Below are positions 44,628 to 53,674 of a DNA stretch of 64,000 nt, one piece after another. A program made the translations under genes and the position numbers. This DNA is from Oscillatoria acuminata PCC 6304 (lineage in GTDB: Bacteria > Cyanobacteriota > Cyanobacteriia > Cyanobacteriales > Laspinemataceae). The notes beneath the pieces are model-generated. The model ran no database searches. It was not told the origin of the DNA and worked only from the letters and a program-made list of their open reading frames with translations. Location of the stretch: positions 6,263,227-6,327,226 of the forward strand of contig NC_019693.1 in NCBI RefSeq assembly GCF_000317105.1. The letters are read 5' to 3'. Every line of letters starts with the position of its first letter. The first letter of the stretch is position 1.

Positions 44628-46274
44628 TTAGATGGTGCAGTTCAATCCGCCTGATTTTTGACTGAAGCGGATGTTTTCGCTATAGTCGATGGGACAGTCA
44701 ATCACCGCCGGAACATCCTGGGCGAGGGCTTCTTTTAGGGTGGGAATTAAATCTGCTGTGGATTCGAGTCGATAGCCTTTTAATCCCATGCTTTCTGCAA
44801 ATTTCACAAAGTCGGGATTGGTGAATTTGATGAAGGCAGATTCCCCATAATGGTTCTGTTGTTTCCACTCGATCAGTCCATATCCGCCATCGTTAAAGAT
44901 AATCGTTACGAAGGGGGTGCCGACGCGCAGGGCGGTTTCTAACTCTTGGCAGTTCATCATGAATCCGCCATCGCCAGTTACTGCCACAATTTTGCGATCG
45001 GGATAGACTAATTTAGCCGCTAATGCGCCAGGAATAGCAATTCCCATCGCTGCAAATCCATTGGAAATTAAACAGGTATTAGGCCGATCGCAATGGTAAT
45101 GACGGGCAATCCACATCTTATGCGCGCCCACATCAGAGATGACAATATCATCCGGTCCCATCACTTGCCGCAAATCATAAATCAGTTTTTGCGGTTTGAT
45201 GGGAAATCCATCATCATCGGCATACTGTTCATAATCGGCGCGAATATCGGCGCGTAATTCGCAGGCGTGAGGAGTGGGTTTACTCTGGCGATCGGCGCGA
45301 TGCAAAATTTCCATCAACGAGTCAGAAATATCCCCCACCACTTCCACAATCGGGATATAACTACTATCAATTTCCGCCGGAGTGGCATTAATATGAATGA
45401 TCGGAGTTTTCCCGTCAGGATTCCATTTTTTCGGGGAATATTCAATCAAATCATAGCCCACGGCAATCACTAGATCCGTTTGCTCAAATGCACAGGTAAT
45501 ATAATCACGCTGTTGCAATCCGGTTGTCCACAAAGCGAGGGGATGAGTATAGGGAATCACCCCTTTCCCCATAAAGGTATTGGTAACTGGAATATTCAGG
45601 CGGGTGGCAAATTCGGTTAACACAGACCCAGCATGAGCACGAATTGCTCCATTTCCTACTAAAATGAGCGGATTATTCGCCCGAGAAATGGCGGCAGCAG
45701 CTTCATTTAACCCTTGATAAGAGGCATAGCTTTTTTCTTGCTTATCTTTTCGCAAGGGTTCACCGACAACCGGCATGGCGGCAATATTTTCCGGTAAATC
45801 AATATGAACGGCACCGGGTTTTTCGGTTTGGGCGCGTTTAAACGCTTTGCGAACAATTTCCGGCGTAATACTGGGACGAACAATTTGAGCGTTCCATTTG
45901 GTGACGGGTTCAAACATCGCCACCAAATCTAAATATTGATGGGATTCAATATGCATCCGGTCGGTCCCGACTTGTCCAGTAATGGCGACGAGGGGAGCAC
46001 CATCTAAGTTGGCATCTGCGACCCCTGTAATCAGGTTGGTGGCACCGGGACCCAAGGTGGAGAGGCAAACTCCAGCTTTTCCAGTCAGCCGTCCGTAAAC
46101 ATCGGCCATGAATGCCGCGCCTTGTTCGTGACGGGTGGTAATAAATTGAATAGAAGAGTTACTCAGCGCTTTTAAAACGGCGAGATTTTCTTCTCCCGGG
46201 AGTCCAAAAATGTATTGCACGCCTTCATTTTCTAGACACTGAACTAATAGTTCGGCGGTGTTAAGTTCACCCAT
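44628..46274 (-). CDS. ogdA: Thiamine-diphosphate enzyme, probable 2-oxoglutarate decarboxylase
   Basis: By sequence this is an acetolactate-synthase-like ThDP enzyme: catalytic Glu50 in TTRHEQGAAF, GPGATNLITGVADA, and the ThDP motif starting GDGG near residue 434 with FNDGGYG. Length (548) and position beside a succinic-semialdehyde dehydrogenase gene match the pair shown in Synechococcus 7002 to replace 2-oxoglutarate dehydrogenase. There this protein decarboxylates 2-oxoglutarate to succinic semialdehyde. The function is inferred from that precedent. Acetolactate synthesis is the main alternative. A GAGGT lies about 10 nt before ATG. gabD is upstream on the same strand, 124 bp away. Confidence 0.85.
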   Translation of the reverse strand: MGELNTAELLVQCLENEGVQYIFGLPGEENLAVLKALSNSSIQFITTRHEQGAAFMADVYGRLTGKAGVCLSTLGPGATNLITGVADANLDGAPLVAITGQVGTDRMHIESHQYLDLVAMFEPVTKWNAQIVRPSITPEIVRKAFKRAQTEKPGAVHIDLPENIAAMPVVGEPLRKDKQEKSYASYQGLNEAAAAISRANNPLILVGNGAIRAHAGSVLTEFATRLNIPVTNTFMGKGVIPYTHPLALWTTGLQQRDYITCAFEQTDLVIAVGYDLIEYSPKKWNPDGKTPIIHINATPAEIDSSYIPIVEVVGDISDSLMEILHRADRQSKPTPHACELRADIRADYEQYADDDGFPIKPQKLIYDLRQVMGPDDIVISDVGAHKMWIARHYHCDRPNTCLISNGFAAMGIAIPGALAAKLVYPDRKIVAVTGDGGFMMNCQELETALRVGTPFVTIIFNDGGYGLIEWKQQNHYGESAFIKFTNPDFVKFAESMGLKGYRLESTADLIPTLKEALAQDVPAVIDCPIDYSENIRFSQKSGGLNCTI

Positions 46275-46398
46275 AATCTTGTGTTACCTCAGAGAAATGC
46301 GGGGTTGATGACGGTGGGAAAAATGTGAACCTTCGGAGATGGCCGAAGTGTTCACTGAGTGTAGAAACCATGACAATCAGTCAGGGTTGGATTGGGGT

Positions 46399-47766
46399 TT
46401 ATTTGACCCACACGCTTTTGATGTTCACGAATTCGTGAATGCCTTGAATGCTTAATTCCCGTCCATATCCGGACCGTTTGATGCCACCAAAGGGCAGGCG
46501 CGGGTCGGATTTGACTAAGCCATTAATAAAGACGGCACCGGCTTCGAGTTCTTCGATAAAGCGATCGCTCTCTTGGGGTTCGTTCGTCCAAGCCGAAGCA
46601 CCCAAACCAAAGGGAATATCGTTCGCCCGGGCGATCGCTTCGTCTATATTGGCAACTCGAAATAATAGGGCCACGGGGCCAAAAAATTCTTCCCGTTCTG
46701 CCGGTATTCCGAGGGGAATATCGGTGATTAGCGTCGGCGGATAGAAGTTTCCCGGACGATCAATTAAAGGAATGCCCCCAGTCGCCGCTTTTGCTCCACT
46801 TTCCACGCAAGCTAAAACTTGTTGGTGTAATTCCTCTAGGATTGAACGGGTTGCTAGAGGTCCGATATCCGTTGCCGGATCCATTGGGTCTCCCACCCGT
46901 AATGCCTTGAAATGCTCAATCAAGCGTTGCTCAAACTCGTCGGCGATCGCTTCTTCGACGATGAAGCGTTTTGCTGCGATACAAGACTGCCCATTATTAA
47001 TCATCCGCGCTTTCGTCGCCGTTGCTGCGGCAACTTCTAGATCCGCGCTCTTCATTACAATAAACGGATCACTCCCTCCTAATTCTAGGACAGTTTTCTT
47101 GATATATTTCCCGGCTTTTTCCGCTAAACTGGAACCGGCAAACTCGGATCCGGTCAAAGCCGCCGCTTGGACGCGATCATCGGCGATCACGTTCCCTACC
47201 TTGTCAGCACCTATTAACAAAGTTTGAAATACGCCCTCGGGAAATCCTGCTGCAATAAAAATCTCTTCAATGGCAAGGGCGCATTGCGGCACATTAGAGG
47301 CGTGTTTGAGTAGACCCACATTCCCCGCCATGAGTGCCGGGGCCGCAAACCGAAATACTTGCCAAAATGGAAAGTTCCAGGGCATCACCGCTAAAACAGG
47401 GCCGAGGGGTTGGTAGCGCACAAAGCTGTTACTGGCGTCGGTTTTTCCTGGAACATCTGCCAGGAATTGGGCAGCATTCTCGGCATAATATCGACAACCC
47501 AAGGCACTTTTTTCCGCCTCTGCGATCGCCGAAGCGAGGGTTTTGCCCATTTCCAGGGTCATGATTTTCCCGTACTGCTCTTTATTGTTTTCCAAAATAT
47601 CTGCGGCAGCATTCATCCATACCGCCCGTTGGTTCAGGGGAATCCGCCGATATTTTTCATAAGCCTGTTGCGCTTTTTCCAGCTTGGCCTGGACTTCAGC
47701 ATCGGTTAGGGCTGTAAAGGTTTGTATCGTTTCTCCCGTGAACGGGTTGATACTGGCAATAGCCAC
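46399..47766 (-). CDS. gabD: Succinic semialdehyde dehydrogenase
   Basis: This aldehyde dehydrogenase oxidises succinic semialdehyde to succinate, closing the cyanobacterial TCA variant with the adjacent decarboxylase. Catalytic Cys262 lies in NNGQSCIAAKRF and general base Glu228 in VLELGGSDPF. PWNFPFWQVFR forms the cofactor-binding part. Length 455 and Cys262 agree with the characterised Synechocystis enzyme. Lys154 and Ser157 are in the segment contacting the adenosine ribose, and a serine there fits use of NADP+. The pair is transcribed gabD then ogdA. Confidence 0.93.
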   Translation of the reverse strand: MAIASINPFTGETIQTFTALTDAEVQAKLEKAQQAYEKYRRIPLNQRAVWMNAAADILENNKEQYGKIMTLEMGKTLASAIAEAEKSALGCRYYAENAAQFLADVPGKTDASNSFVRYQPLGPVLAVMPWNFPFWQVFRFAAPALMAGNVGLLKHASNVPQCALAIEEIFIAAGFPEGVFQTLLIGADKVGNVIADDRVQAAALTGSEFAGSSLAEKAGKYIKKTVLELGGSDPFIVMKSADLEVAAATATKARMINNGQSCIAAKRFIVEEAIADEFEQRLIEHFKALRVGDPMDPATDIGPLATRSILEELHQQVLACVESGAKAATGGIPLIDRPGNFYPPTLITDIPLGIPAEREEFFGPVALLFRVANIDEAIARANDIPFGLGASAWTNEPQESDRFIEELEAGAVFINGLVKSDPRLPFGGIKRSGYGRELSIQGIHEFVNIKSVWVK

Positions 47767-48162
47767 GATCTCATCTCCAATTTACATAAATCATTCTTGC
47801 CTAGACAACAAGGTGTTGAGGCTAGATTGGTGGCACTGTTATTTTGTCAAACTTTCTGGGTCTGAAATGTTAAATTTCACGTCGATTTTTGTCTTTAATC
47901 TCCGAGGGAGCAAAAGTTGCAAATTTAGTATCCACCTGTTACAAAACCCTGACATTTGAACGCCACAACCGCCAATCGTTTAAACCTAGCCCTCTCAAGC
48001 TGTATTGGTAGGGGCGCAATGCTTGCGCCCCCAGGGGCGCAATGCTTGCGCCCCCAGGGGCGCAAGCATTGCGCCCCTACAAGAAACTATCAAGAACAAA
48101 AACTCGTGGGATTGCACCTTGATAGGGCTAGGTTTAAACGATTGGCGGTCAGTTGTTGCTAC
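47767..48162. other. Spacer between gabD and gmd
   Basis: No gene. It contains the gabD upstream DNA and the inverted-repeat-bounded element at 47968-48149. Confidence 0.6.
47968..48149. mobile_element. MITE-like element with 32-bp terminal inverted repeats
   Basis: Left end ACCGCCAATCGTTTAAACCT (47968) and right end AGGTTTAAACGATTGGCGGT (to 48149) belong to 32-bp arms that match at 31 positions. The inner part, CTAGCCCT-TCAAG, is the same as the termini of the element at 29974-30327. The 118-bp centre carries three TGTAGGGGCG-family hairpin arms. No reading frame. GTTTAAAC flanking CTAG on both sides could be an 8-bp target duplication that happens to be palindromic. Confidence 0.65.
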
Positions 48163-49122
48163 TTAAATCCCTTGCCTTTTAGCCTCCACCATCTGTCTAA
48201 CCACCTCGGGCATTTTTGACCTCGCCTCCCATCCCAGCTTGGCTTTTGCCTTGCCTGGATTGCCTCGACCCACGGCAATATCGGTGGGTCGATATAAACT
48301 GGTGTCAATATTGACCCACTCCTGCCAATCCAGTCCCACACTGGAAAAGGCGATCGCCACAAAATCCTCCAACCGATGGGTTTCCCCGGTGGCAATCACA
48401 TAATCATCCGGTTCTGGGTGTTGCAACATCAAATACATCGCCTCTACATATTCCGGCGCGTAACCCCAGTCCCGCTGTACCGAAATATTCCCGAGATTTA
48501 ATTTGTCGCGACTCCCCCCGGCAATCCGACAAGCCGCAGCAATAATTTTTTGCGTGACAAACCGTTCGGGTCTTAGGGGAGACTCATGGTTATACAAAAT
48601 TCCAGAACAGGCAAATAATCCATACGCTTCCCGGTAATTGGCCACTTCCCAAAAAGCGGTAGCTTTGGCGACGGCGTAGGGACTGCGGGGCCGAAATGGG
48701 GTGGTTTCATCCGCCGCGCGATCGCCCGTATCCCCAAAACATTCGCTGGACCCTGCATTATAAAATTTAATCGTTTTTCCCGTAAACCGAATCGCTTCTA
48801 GCAAGTTCAGCGTCCCGGTGGCAATACTTTCTAAAGTTTCCACAGGTTGCTCAAAAGATAGCCCAACGGAACTTTGTCCTGCTAGATTGTACACCTCATC
48901 GGGTTCAATTTTTGTCAAAATTTGTAACACACTGCGAAAGTCGGTTAGGGACATGGATTCTAACTTGACTTGTTCGCGAATGCCTAAGCGGGTCAGATTA
49001 CGAAAGGATGACATTTGCGCGTCTCGGGAGGTGCCACAAACCGTATAGCCTTTGGAGAGAAGTAATTGAGCTAAATAGGCTCCATCTTGACCGGAAATTC
49101 CACAAATGAGCGCTTTTTTCAT
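48163..49122 (-). CDS. gmd: GDP-mannose 4,6-dehydratase
   Basis: The 319-residue extended SDR makes GDP-4-keto-6-deoxymannose, used for fucose- and rhamnose-type sugars of surface polysaccharides. It has the Rossmann start ALICGISGQDGAYLAQLLL, NLAGQSSVGLSFEQPVET, the catalytic SSECFG and Tyr-x3-Lys in SPYAVAKATAFW, and LYNHESPLRPERFVTQKI, a strongly conserved GMD segment. A paralogous reductase (Rmd type) is the main alternative. Neighbours are unrelated to glycan synthesis, so it is not part of a polysaccharide cluster here. Confidence 0.9.
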   Translation of the reverse strand: MKKALICGISGQDGAYLAQLLLSKGYTVCGTSRDAQMSSFRNLTRLGIREQVKLESMSLTDFRSVLQILTKIEPDEVYNLAGQSSVGLSFEQPVETLESIATGTLNLLEAIRFTGKTIKFYNAGSSECFGDTGDRAADETTPFRPRSPYAVAKATAFWEVANYREAYGLFACSGILYNHESPLRPERFVTQKIIAAACRIAGGSRDKLNLGNISVQRDWGYAPEYVEAMYLMLQHPEPDDYVIATGETHRLEDFVAIAFSSVGLDWQEWVNIDTSLYRPTDIAVGRGNPGKAKAKLGWEARSKMPEVVRQMVEAKRQGI

Positions 49123-49294
49123 AAATGAGTTCGTTGTCTATATGTTTAGCATTTTAAGAGTTGCGACTCTTTCCAAGATAGCTTAGATCCGTTGTAGCAC
49201 TCTTGAAGGGACGGGTTGCCCTTCACTCGGGGTTAAATTCCCACTACCCTGGAGATTTAACCTCGATAGAAAATTATCACCCCGAGTAACGACG

Positions 49295-50230
49295 ATGCCC
49301 TATTTAACGGATCCCACGGATATTAAAGATGCGATCGCCACCTGTACCCAAGTTGAACGCCTCTGGGTGGATACAGAAGTGGCAGATTATCGAACCAAAA
49401 CCCCCCGACTTTCTCTGATTCAGATTTTGCCAGACTTCACCGGGGATTTCCCTAACGATCTGGACCTGTTAATGAACCGGGTTTATCTCTTAGATGTTCT
49501 TAATCGCCCCCAATTAACTGCTGAATTTATCAACACTATCATGGCTGACTCGGCCATTGAAAAAGTGTTTCACAATGCCAGCTATGATCTGAGGTTTTTA
49601 GGAAAAAGCCAAGCTGAAAATGTAACTTGTACGTTACTTTTAGCGAAAAGTTTGCCGTTGTTTATGTTAGAAACCTCCAACTTTCAACTCAAAACCCTAG
49701 CTTGTGAATTGTGCGATTTACCCCGTCCGGATAGTTCGGAACAACAAAGTGACTGGGGAAGGCGAGGGCTAAGTGAGACCCAAATCCGATATGCCACCCT
49801 CGACCCGATTTATTTAGCTTATGTGCATCGGCGTTTGATGGAGATTGAACGCATGACTCAGCGCGATCCAGCAACGGATAACGTGCAGGTCCTAGCGGCA
49901 GAATATACGCGACTAAAGCAGGAAGCGGCGTTACTAGAGTCGGAATTGAGTTATGTGGAAAAGCGCCTCAAATCGGCAATGCAAGCTCAACGGATCAAGC
50001 AAATGCATCGGGTAAAATTCTCCAGTTATGAGCGATCGACGTATAAAACGCCGTTTTCGGAATTGGTGAAACTGGTGCAAGAGGAACAGCTAGATTTTGA
50101 TTGTGTCCTGACTCTGACAAAGGATATGCGGACTCAGTTAGATGCCGTCAGCGATCGCCTCCCCATGTCCGTTGAAACCTCCGAAACCTTACAGTTAAAA
50201 ATCATTCCACCGGAGGATGAGCAATTGTAG
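49295..50230 (+). CDS. RNase D-like 3'-5' exonuclease (DEDDy)
   Basis: The first 190 residues form a DEDD exonuclease domain: Asp26 and Glu28 in WVDTEVAD, Asp in HNASYDLRFLGK, and the Y-x3-D motif in RYATLDPIYLAYV. The remaining 120 residues are helical and charged, replacing the HRDC domains of classical RNase D. The domain is strikingly like the N-terminus of the 863-residue fusion protein encoded 0.8 kb away on the other strand, sharing DTEVAD, RLSLIQ, NxSYDLRFLGKSQ and NVTCTL. Function is probably RNA 3'-end processing or nucleic-acid trimming. The resemblance suggests a recent duplication. Confidence 0.88.
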   Translation: MPYLTDPTDIKDAIATCTQVERLWVDTEVADYRTKTPRLSLIQILPDFTGDFPNDLDLLMNRVYLLDVLNRPQLTAEFINTIMADSAIEKVFHNASYDLRFLGKSQAENVTCTLLLAKSLPLFMLETSNFQLKTLACELCDLPRPDSSEQQSDWGRRGLSETQIRYATLDPIYLAYVHRRLMEIERMTQRDPATDNVQVLAAEYTRLKQEAALLESELSYVEKRLKSAMQAQRIKQMHRVKFSSYERSTYKTPFSELVKLVQEEQLDFDCVLTLTKDMRTQLDAVSDRLPMSVETSETLQLKIIPPEDEQL

Positions 50231-50371
50231 CCCACCTGACTCCTCCAAACTGTAGGGTTGATTCGCGACTCAACCCTACATTTAGCAATTAACTCCATCT
50301 CCGGTCCCCTCCCCTTGCAAGGGGAGGGTTAGGGTGGGGTCCTCCTCTGCAACCAACCCAGAAGCACAAAC

Positions 50372-50427
50372 GACCAATGACCAAGGACCAAGGACCAAGG
50401 ACCAAGGACCAAGGACCAATGACCAAC
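50372..50427. repeat. Heptamer tandem repeat (GACCAAG), 8 units
   Basis: Eight contiguous 7-bp units (GACCAAT, six-times near-identical GACCAAG/T, then GACCAAC) lie upstream of the HHL1-like gene, next to a CCCTCCCCTTGCAAGGGGAG hairpin repeat (about 50305-50325). Such short tandem heptamers are a known class in filamentous cyanobacteria. Confidence 0.9.
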
Positions 50428-50498
50428 AACAAAAGGGGATTGCAGAATTCTGAGAAATACTGTAAACTTTTGTAAATAACACCCAGGAGGAAGCCAAC

Positions 50499-50939
50499 AT
50501 GACGACACAACAGGGATTTGGGAAAGTGCAACCGCGCAAGAAAAGCGGCAAAGGCACGGCAAAGCGGGAAGAGGCAGCCCAGAAGTATGAGAAAATGAAA
50601 GAAGGGGAGATGCCCGAATTTCATATTTTTATGCGGATTCAAGGCAAAAAAAACTGGTTTCCCGTGGGTTCATTGATGGTGAATCGGACCAGTAAGATTA
50701 ATCAAGCGATTTTTGATACAGAGGAAGAGTTGCGACAAGGCGGATTCCGCTTGTTTCCTATTCTGCGAAAAAATCAACAGAATTTGGAGTATGGGTATCG
50801 CTTAAAAGGGAAAGAATATGCGGAAGACCCCATCGAATTGGCGGTCCGTCCTCCCGAAAAACAGCCGAATTTTATCCAAGGTGCGATCGCCAAATTGAAA
50901 GAGAGTTTTTCGGGCACTCGCAACTCAGAGGTCAGTTGA
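50499..50939 (+). CDS. HHL1-like protein
   Basis: The 146-residue protein resembles the cyanobacterial homologues of plant HHL1, a thylakoid protein needed to protect photosystem II in high light. Visible are the basic N-terminus, FHIFMRIQGKKNWFPVGSLMV, EEELRQGGFRLFPILRK and the C-terminal QGAIAKLKESF. The cyanobacterial form lacks the membrane segments of the plant protein. AGGAGG lies 8 nt before ATG. Its role in cyanobacteria is inferred from the plant family. It sits in the middle of the nuclease-rich region without apparent link to it. Confidence 0.82.
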   Translation: MTTQQGFGKVQPRKKSGKGTAKREEAAQKYEKMKEGEMPEFHIFMRIQGKKNWFPVGSLMVNRTSKINQAIFDTEEELRQGGFRLFPILRKNQQNLEYGYRLKGKEYAEDPIELAVRPPEKQPNFIQGAIAKLKESFSGTRNSEVS

Positions 50940-51001
50940 AAGGCGTTCCGAGAATTGAGGTTAGATGGGGTTTTCCGGAGGAATGTCCCCATCAATACCG
51001 A

Positions 51002-53593
51002 TTAGGATAAGTCAATCGTTGAAGCAAATAAGCTCTGCAAGCGATGTAATTGGGAGCCGATTTGATAGAGCAAATCTCCTTTGCCGAGGAGGTAAGCAGC
51101 GGAGGTTTCTTGTCCGCCTAAAATAATGTTGGAGTCGGCTTCGCTGGCAGTTCTGAGGGCAACTCTTCCCGGCAAATTTGAGCGGATAATCGGTGTAACC
51201 ACCTTAGCTTCTGGGCGTTGGGTGGCAATAATCAGATGAATTCCCGCTGCTCTTGCCATTGCACCGAGTCGTTTAATACTGAGTTCGAGGTCGGTGCGAA
51301 TTTCTTTTTCTGCCATGAAGTCGGCATATTCATCAAAAATGCAGACAATGCGCGGTAAGGGATTTGTGGCTTTGCGGTTATAGGAGGTAATATCATTACA
51401 GCCTGCGGATTCAAATTTGCGATAGCGAGTTTCCATGTCACAGACAAGTTCTGCCATCAGTTTGATCGCCTGTTCGCTTTCTTTGACAATCGGGGACAGC
51501 AACCAGGGCATCCCTTCAAATTCAGGAAAGGTCACCCGCTTGGGGTCTACTAAGGCAATTTTGAGGTGACTGGGGTGATTGCGGACGAGAAGACTCAACA
51601 GCAGCGATCGCAAAAATTCACTTTTTCCGCTTCCGGTTGTCCCGCCTACCAAAAAATGGCAGGTATTGGGGTCCGATAAATCCGCTTCAATTAAGTTGCC
51701 ATCTAAATCAATGCCAATGGCAATTTTTACGGGAGCATCCGCTGGATTTTGTTGCCGATGAATGTAATGGGAAAATTCCGCAGTTTCGCGATCGCCACGG
51801 GGTAAATCCACACTCACATATCCCGCTTGGGGAGCAATTAACGGAGGAACGGGAATCCCTAATTGCACCTGCAAATCCGCTGATAATTTTAAAATTGAGG
51901 CCACTTTTATCCCGGGGGCAGGTTTGAGTTTGACCCGGATAAAAGCCGGACCAATGGCTGCTCCTAAGTAATCCACATTAATTTTAAAAGATTTGAGTGT
52001 ATCAGTCAATTGTTGCCCGATCGCATCTGCATTCTGGGTAGGTTTAGGGATGGGAGTTGGGGGCGGAGTCAAGGGTTGTTTCAGCGCGGGGGGAGGAGAT
52101 TTGAGGGGAGGAGAATCCACGGCAACCGGACTGGATTCAAAAAACGTTTGACACTTCTGTTGTTGCGGACAAATATCGCACAAGTGAGCTTGGGGAGTGG
52201 GCGGGGGTGGATTGGGATGCGGGGGTTCCCAGCGCAACCAGTCCCGCATTTGTTCGAGTTTATAGGGAATGAGTTGATGTACCGTTTGTTCTAATTCTTC
52301 CCAAGAATAGTGATATACTTTAAATTCCGGTAAGACACAGTAAACCGCTGAATCTACAGGGCAGTTTCTCTGTTGTTTGAGCATATAGCTATACAAGGCA
52401 ACCTGGGCCAGTTGAGCGCTGATATCTGCGGGTTGGTAGGTTTTATACTCCACGGCACAGAGGCGATCGCCTTGTCCGTTCACAATCAGATTATCCACCT
52501 GTCCTTTCACCAATTGCCGACTGCGATCGGGTAAATCAAATTGATAATTGAGGCTAAATTCCCGGGCAATAAAGGTTTTTGCAAGGACCGAATCCCCCGA
52601 GTAAAATTGACGATTCGTCACTAATAATTCCGCATATTGCTGGATCAGTCCTCTTAATCCCTGCCAAATTTGGTTAAGGGCAGGCAGTTTATTGGGGTCC
52701 GCTTGAATGGTAGATTGGAGATAGGGATAAAACCGCAAATCATAGAAGCGAGTTTGCATCTGTTGGGCGAGAGTGTTGGCGTTCAGTTTGGGCGGGGAAT
52801 CCGCAAGAAATGCTGTAAATTCCGGCGCGTCTAAAATTAAGGAAACAAATTGCTTGGCGAGTTCGTGAAACGGGTTACCAATGCCAAAAGCATTGGGGGT
52901 GGGAATAAACATCGTTTTATTCCCAAAATGCTGTCCGAGATAAAATAACCGGGGACATTCAAATGCCACCCGAACATTAGTTGCTGTAAAAGATTTGGGG
53001 TCAGAAGATTCTGATTTTGGCATAGTGACAATCTTGGGAATTGGGGAGGGCTGGGGTTCGGTAAATTGTTTTAATTTAAGATAAACTTGGGCTAAATAGA
53101 CCGTATCCATTTTAGCGTATGTTAATTGCCGTTGACTGAGGGGGCGCTGTCCCCAGTCGCTGGATTGTTCTTCCGTATGGATATCAGAAAATTGGCAGAG
53201 TTCGGCGGCGAGAGTTTTGAGTTTTAAGTTGGAAACCCCGAGGCGATCGCGTTTCAATTTTCTAGCCCATTTCAAGGTACAGGTGACATTCTGAGACTGA
53301 GATTTTCCCAAAAATCTTAAATCATAACTGGAATTATGAAAGACTTTTTCAATGTCAGGATTTGCCATGATTTTGCTGATAAATTCCTGGACTAATTCCC
53401 GTTTTTCTAACACATCCAGGATATAGGCAAAATCTCCAGTGCAGTCGGTTTCCTGGGCAAGAACTTGAATCAGAGAAAGTCTCGGAACAGGAGTATGCCA
53501 ATCGGCTACTTCGGTATCAATCCACAGAATCGGATGAGCAGCAAATTGGGCAATGGCAGCTTGAATCTCAGCAGGTCGCGTCAAATAGAACAT
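51002..53593 (-). CDS. Fusion of RNase D-like exonuclease, Cas4/RecB-like Fe-S nuclease and FtsK-type DNA translocase
   Basis: This 863-residue protein has three modules. Residues 1-180 are a DEDDy exonuclease (Asp26, Glu28, Asp91, Tyr159/Asp163). Residues about 205-485 are a PD-(D/E)XK nuclease of Cas4/AddB type: Cys213 in ECPRLFY, Asp367, Glu382-x-Lys384 in AVEYKTY, a QxxxY helix, and Cys472, Cys475 and Cys481, which with Cys213 could bind 4Fe-4S. A proline-rich linker (490-520) leads to an FtsK/SpoIIIE motor (about 535-863): Walker A GTTGSGKS 651-658, Walker B IFDEYA with Asp754/Glu755, ATQRPEAKVV and IRSNLPGRVALR. The DNA-orienting gamma domain is missing. It lies 81 bp after an AAA-type ATPase gene and is probably co-transcribed. 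I know no named family with this order. Confidence 0.88.
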   Translation of the reverse strand: MFYLTRPAEIQAAIAQFAAHPILWIDTEVADWHTPVPRLSLIQVLAQETDCTGDFAYILDVLEKRELVQEFISKIMANPDIEKVFHNSSYDLRFLGKSQSQNVTCTLKWARKLKRDRLGVSNLKLKTLAAELCQFSDIHTEEQSSDWGQRPLSQRQLTYAKMDTVYLAQVYLKLKQFTEPQPSPIPKIVTMPKSESSDPKSFTATNVRVAFECPRLFYLGQHFGNKTMFIPTPNAFGIGNPFHELAKQFVSLILDAPEFTAFLADSPPKLNANTLAQQMQTRFYDLRFYPYLQSTIQADPNKLPALNQIWQGLRGLIQQYAELLVTNRQFYSGDSVLAKTFIAREFSLNYQFDLPDRSRQLVKGQVDNLIVNGQGDRLCAVEYKTYQPADISAQLAQVALYSYMLKQQRNCPVDSAVYCVLPEFKVYHYSWEELEQTVHQLIPYKLEQMRDWLRWEPPHPNPPPPTPQAHLCDICPQQQKCQTFFESSPVAVDSPPLKSPPPALKQPLTPPPTPIPKPTQNADAIGQQLTDTLKSFKINVDYLGAAIGPAFIRVKLKPAPGIKVASILKLSADLQVQLGIPVPPLIAPQAGYVSVDLPRGDRETAEFSHYIHRQQNPADAPVKIAIGIDLDGNLIEADLSDPNTCHFLVGGTTGSGKSEFLRSLLLSLLVRNHPSHLKIALVDPKRVTFPEFEGMPWLLSPIVKESEQAIKLMAELVCDMETRYRKFESAGCNDITSYNRKATNPLPRIVCIFDEYADFMAEKEIRTDLELSIKRLGAMARAAGIHLIIATQRPEAKVVTPIIRSNLPGRVALRTASEADSNIILGGQETSAAYLLGKGDLLYQIGSQLHRLQSLFASTIDLS

Positions 53594-53674
53594 TAGTTAA
53601 TAGGGTTAATGTGGATTGCGGGTTTCCCTTAGAAAGAGCAATTATAGGCCGTTTAATCGGCAATTCGGTTGGGC

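Noticed and set aside
50372-50427. Iteron-type replication origin for the ParA/ParB locus
   Set aside because: The 7-bp units are a common interspersed class in cyanobacteria, and no Rep gene or AT-rich unwinding element adjoins them.
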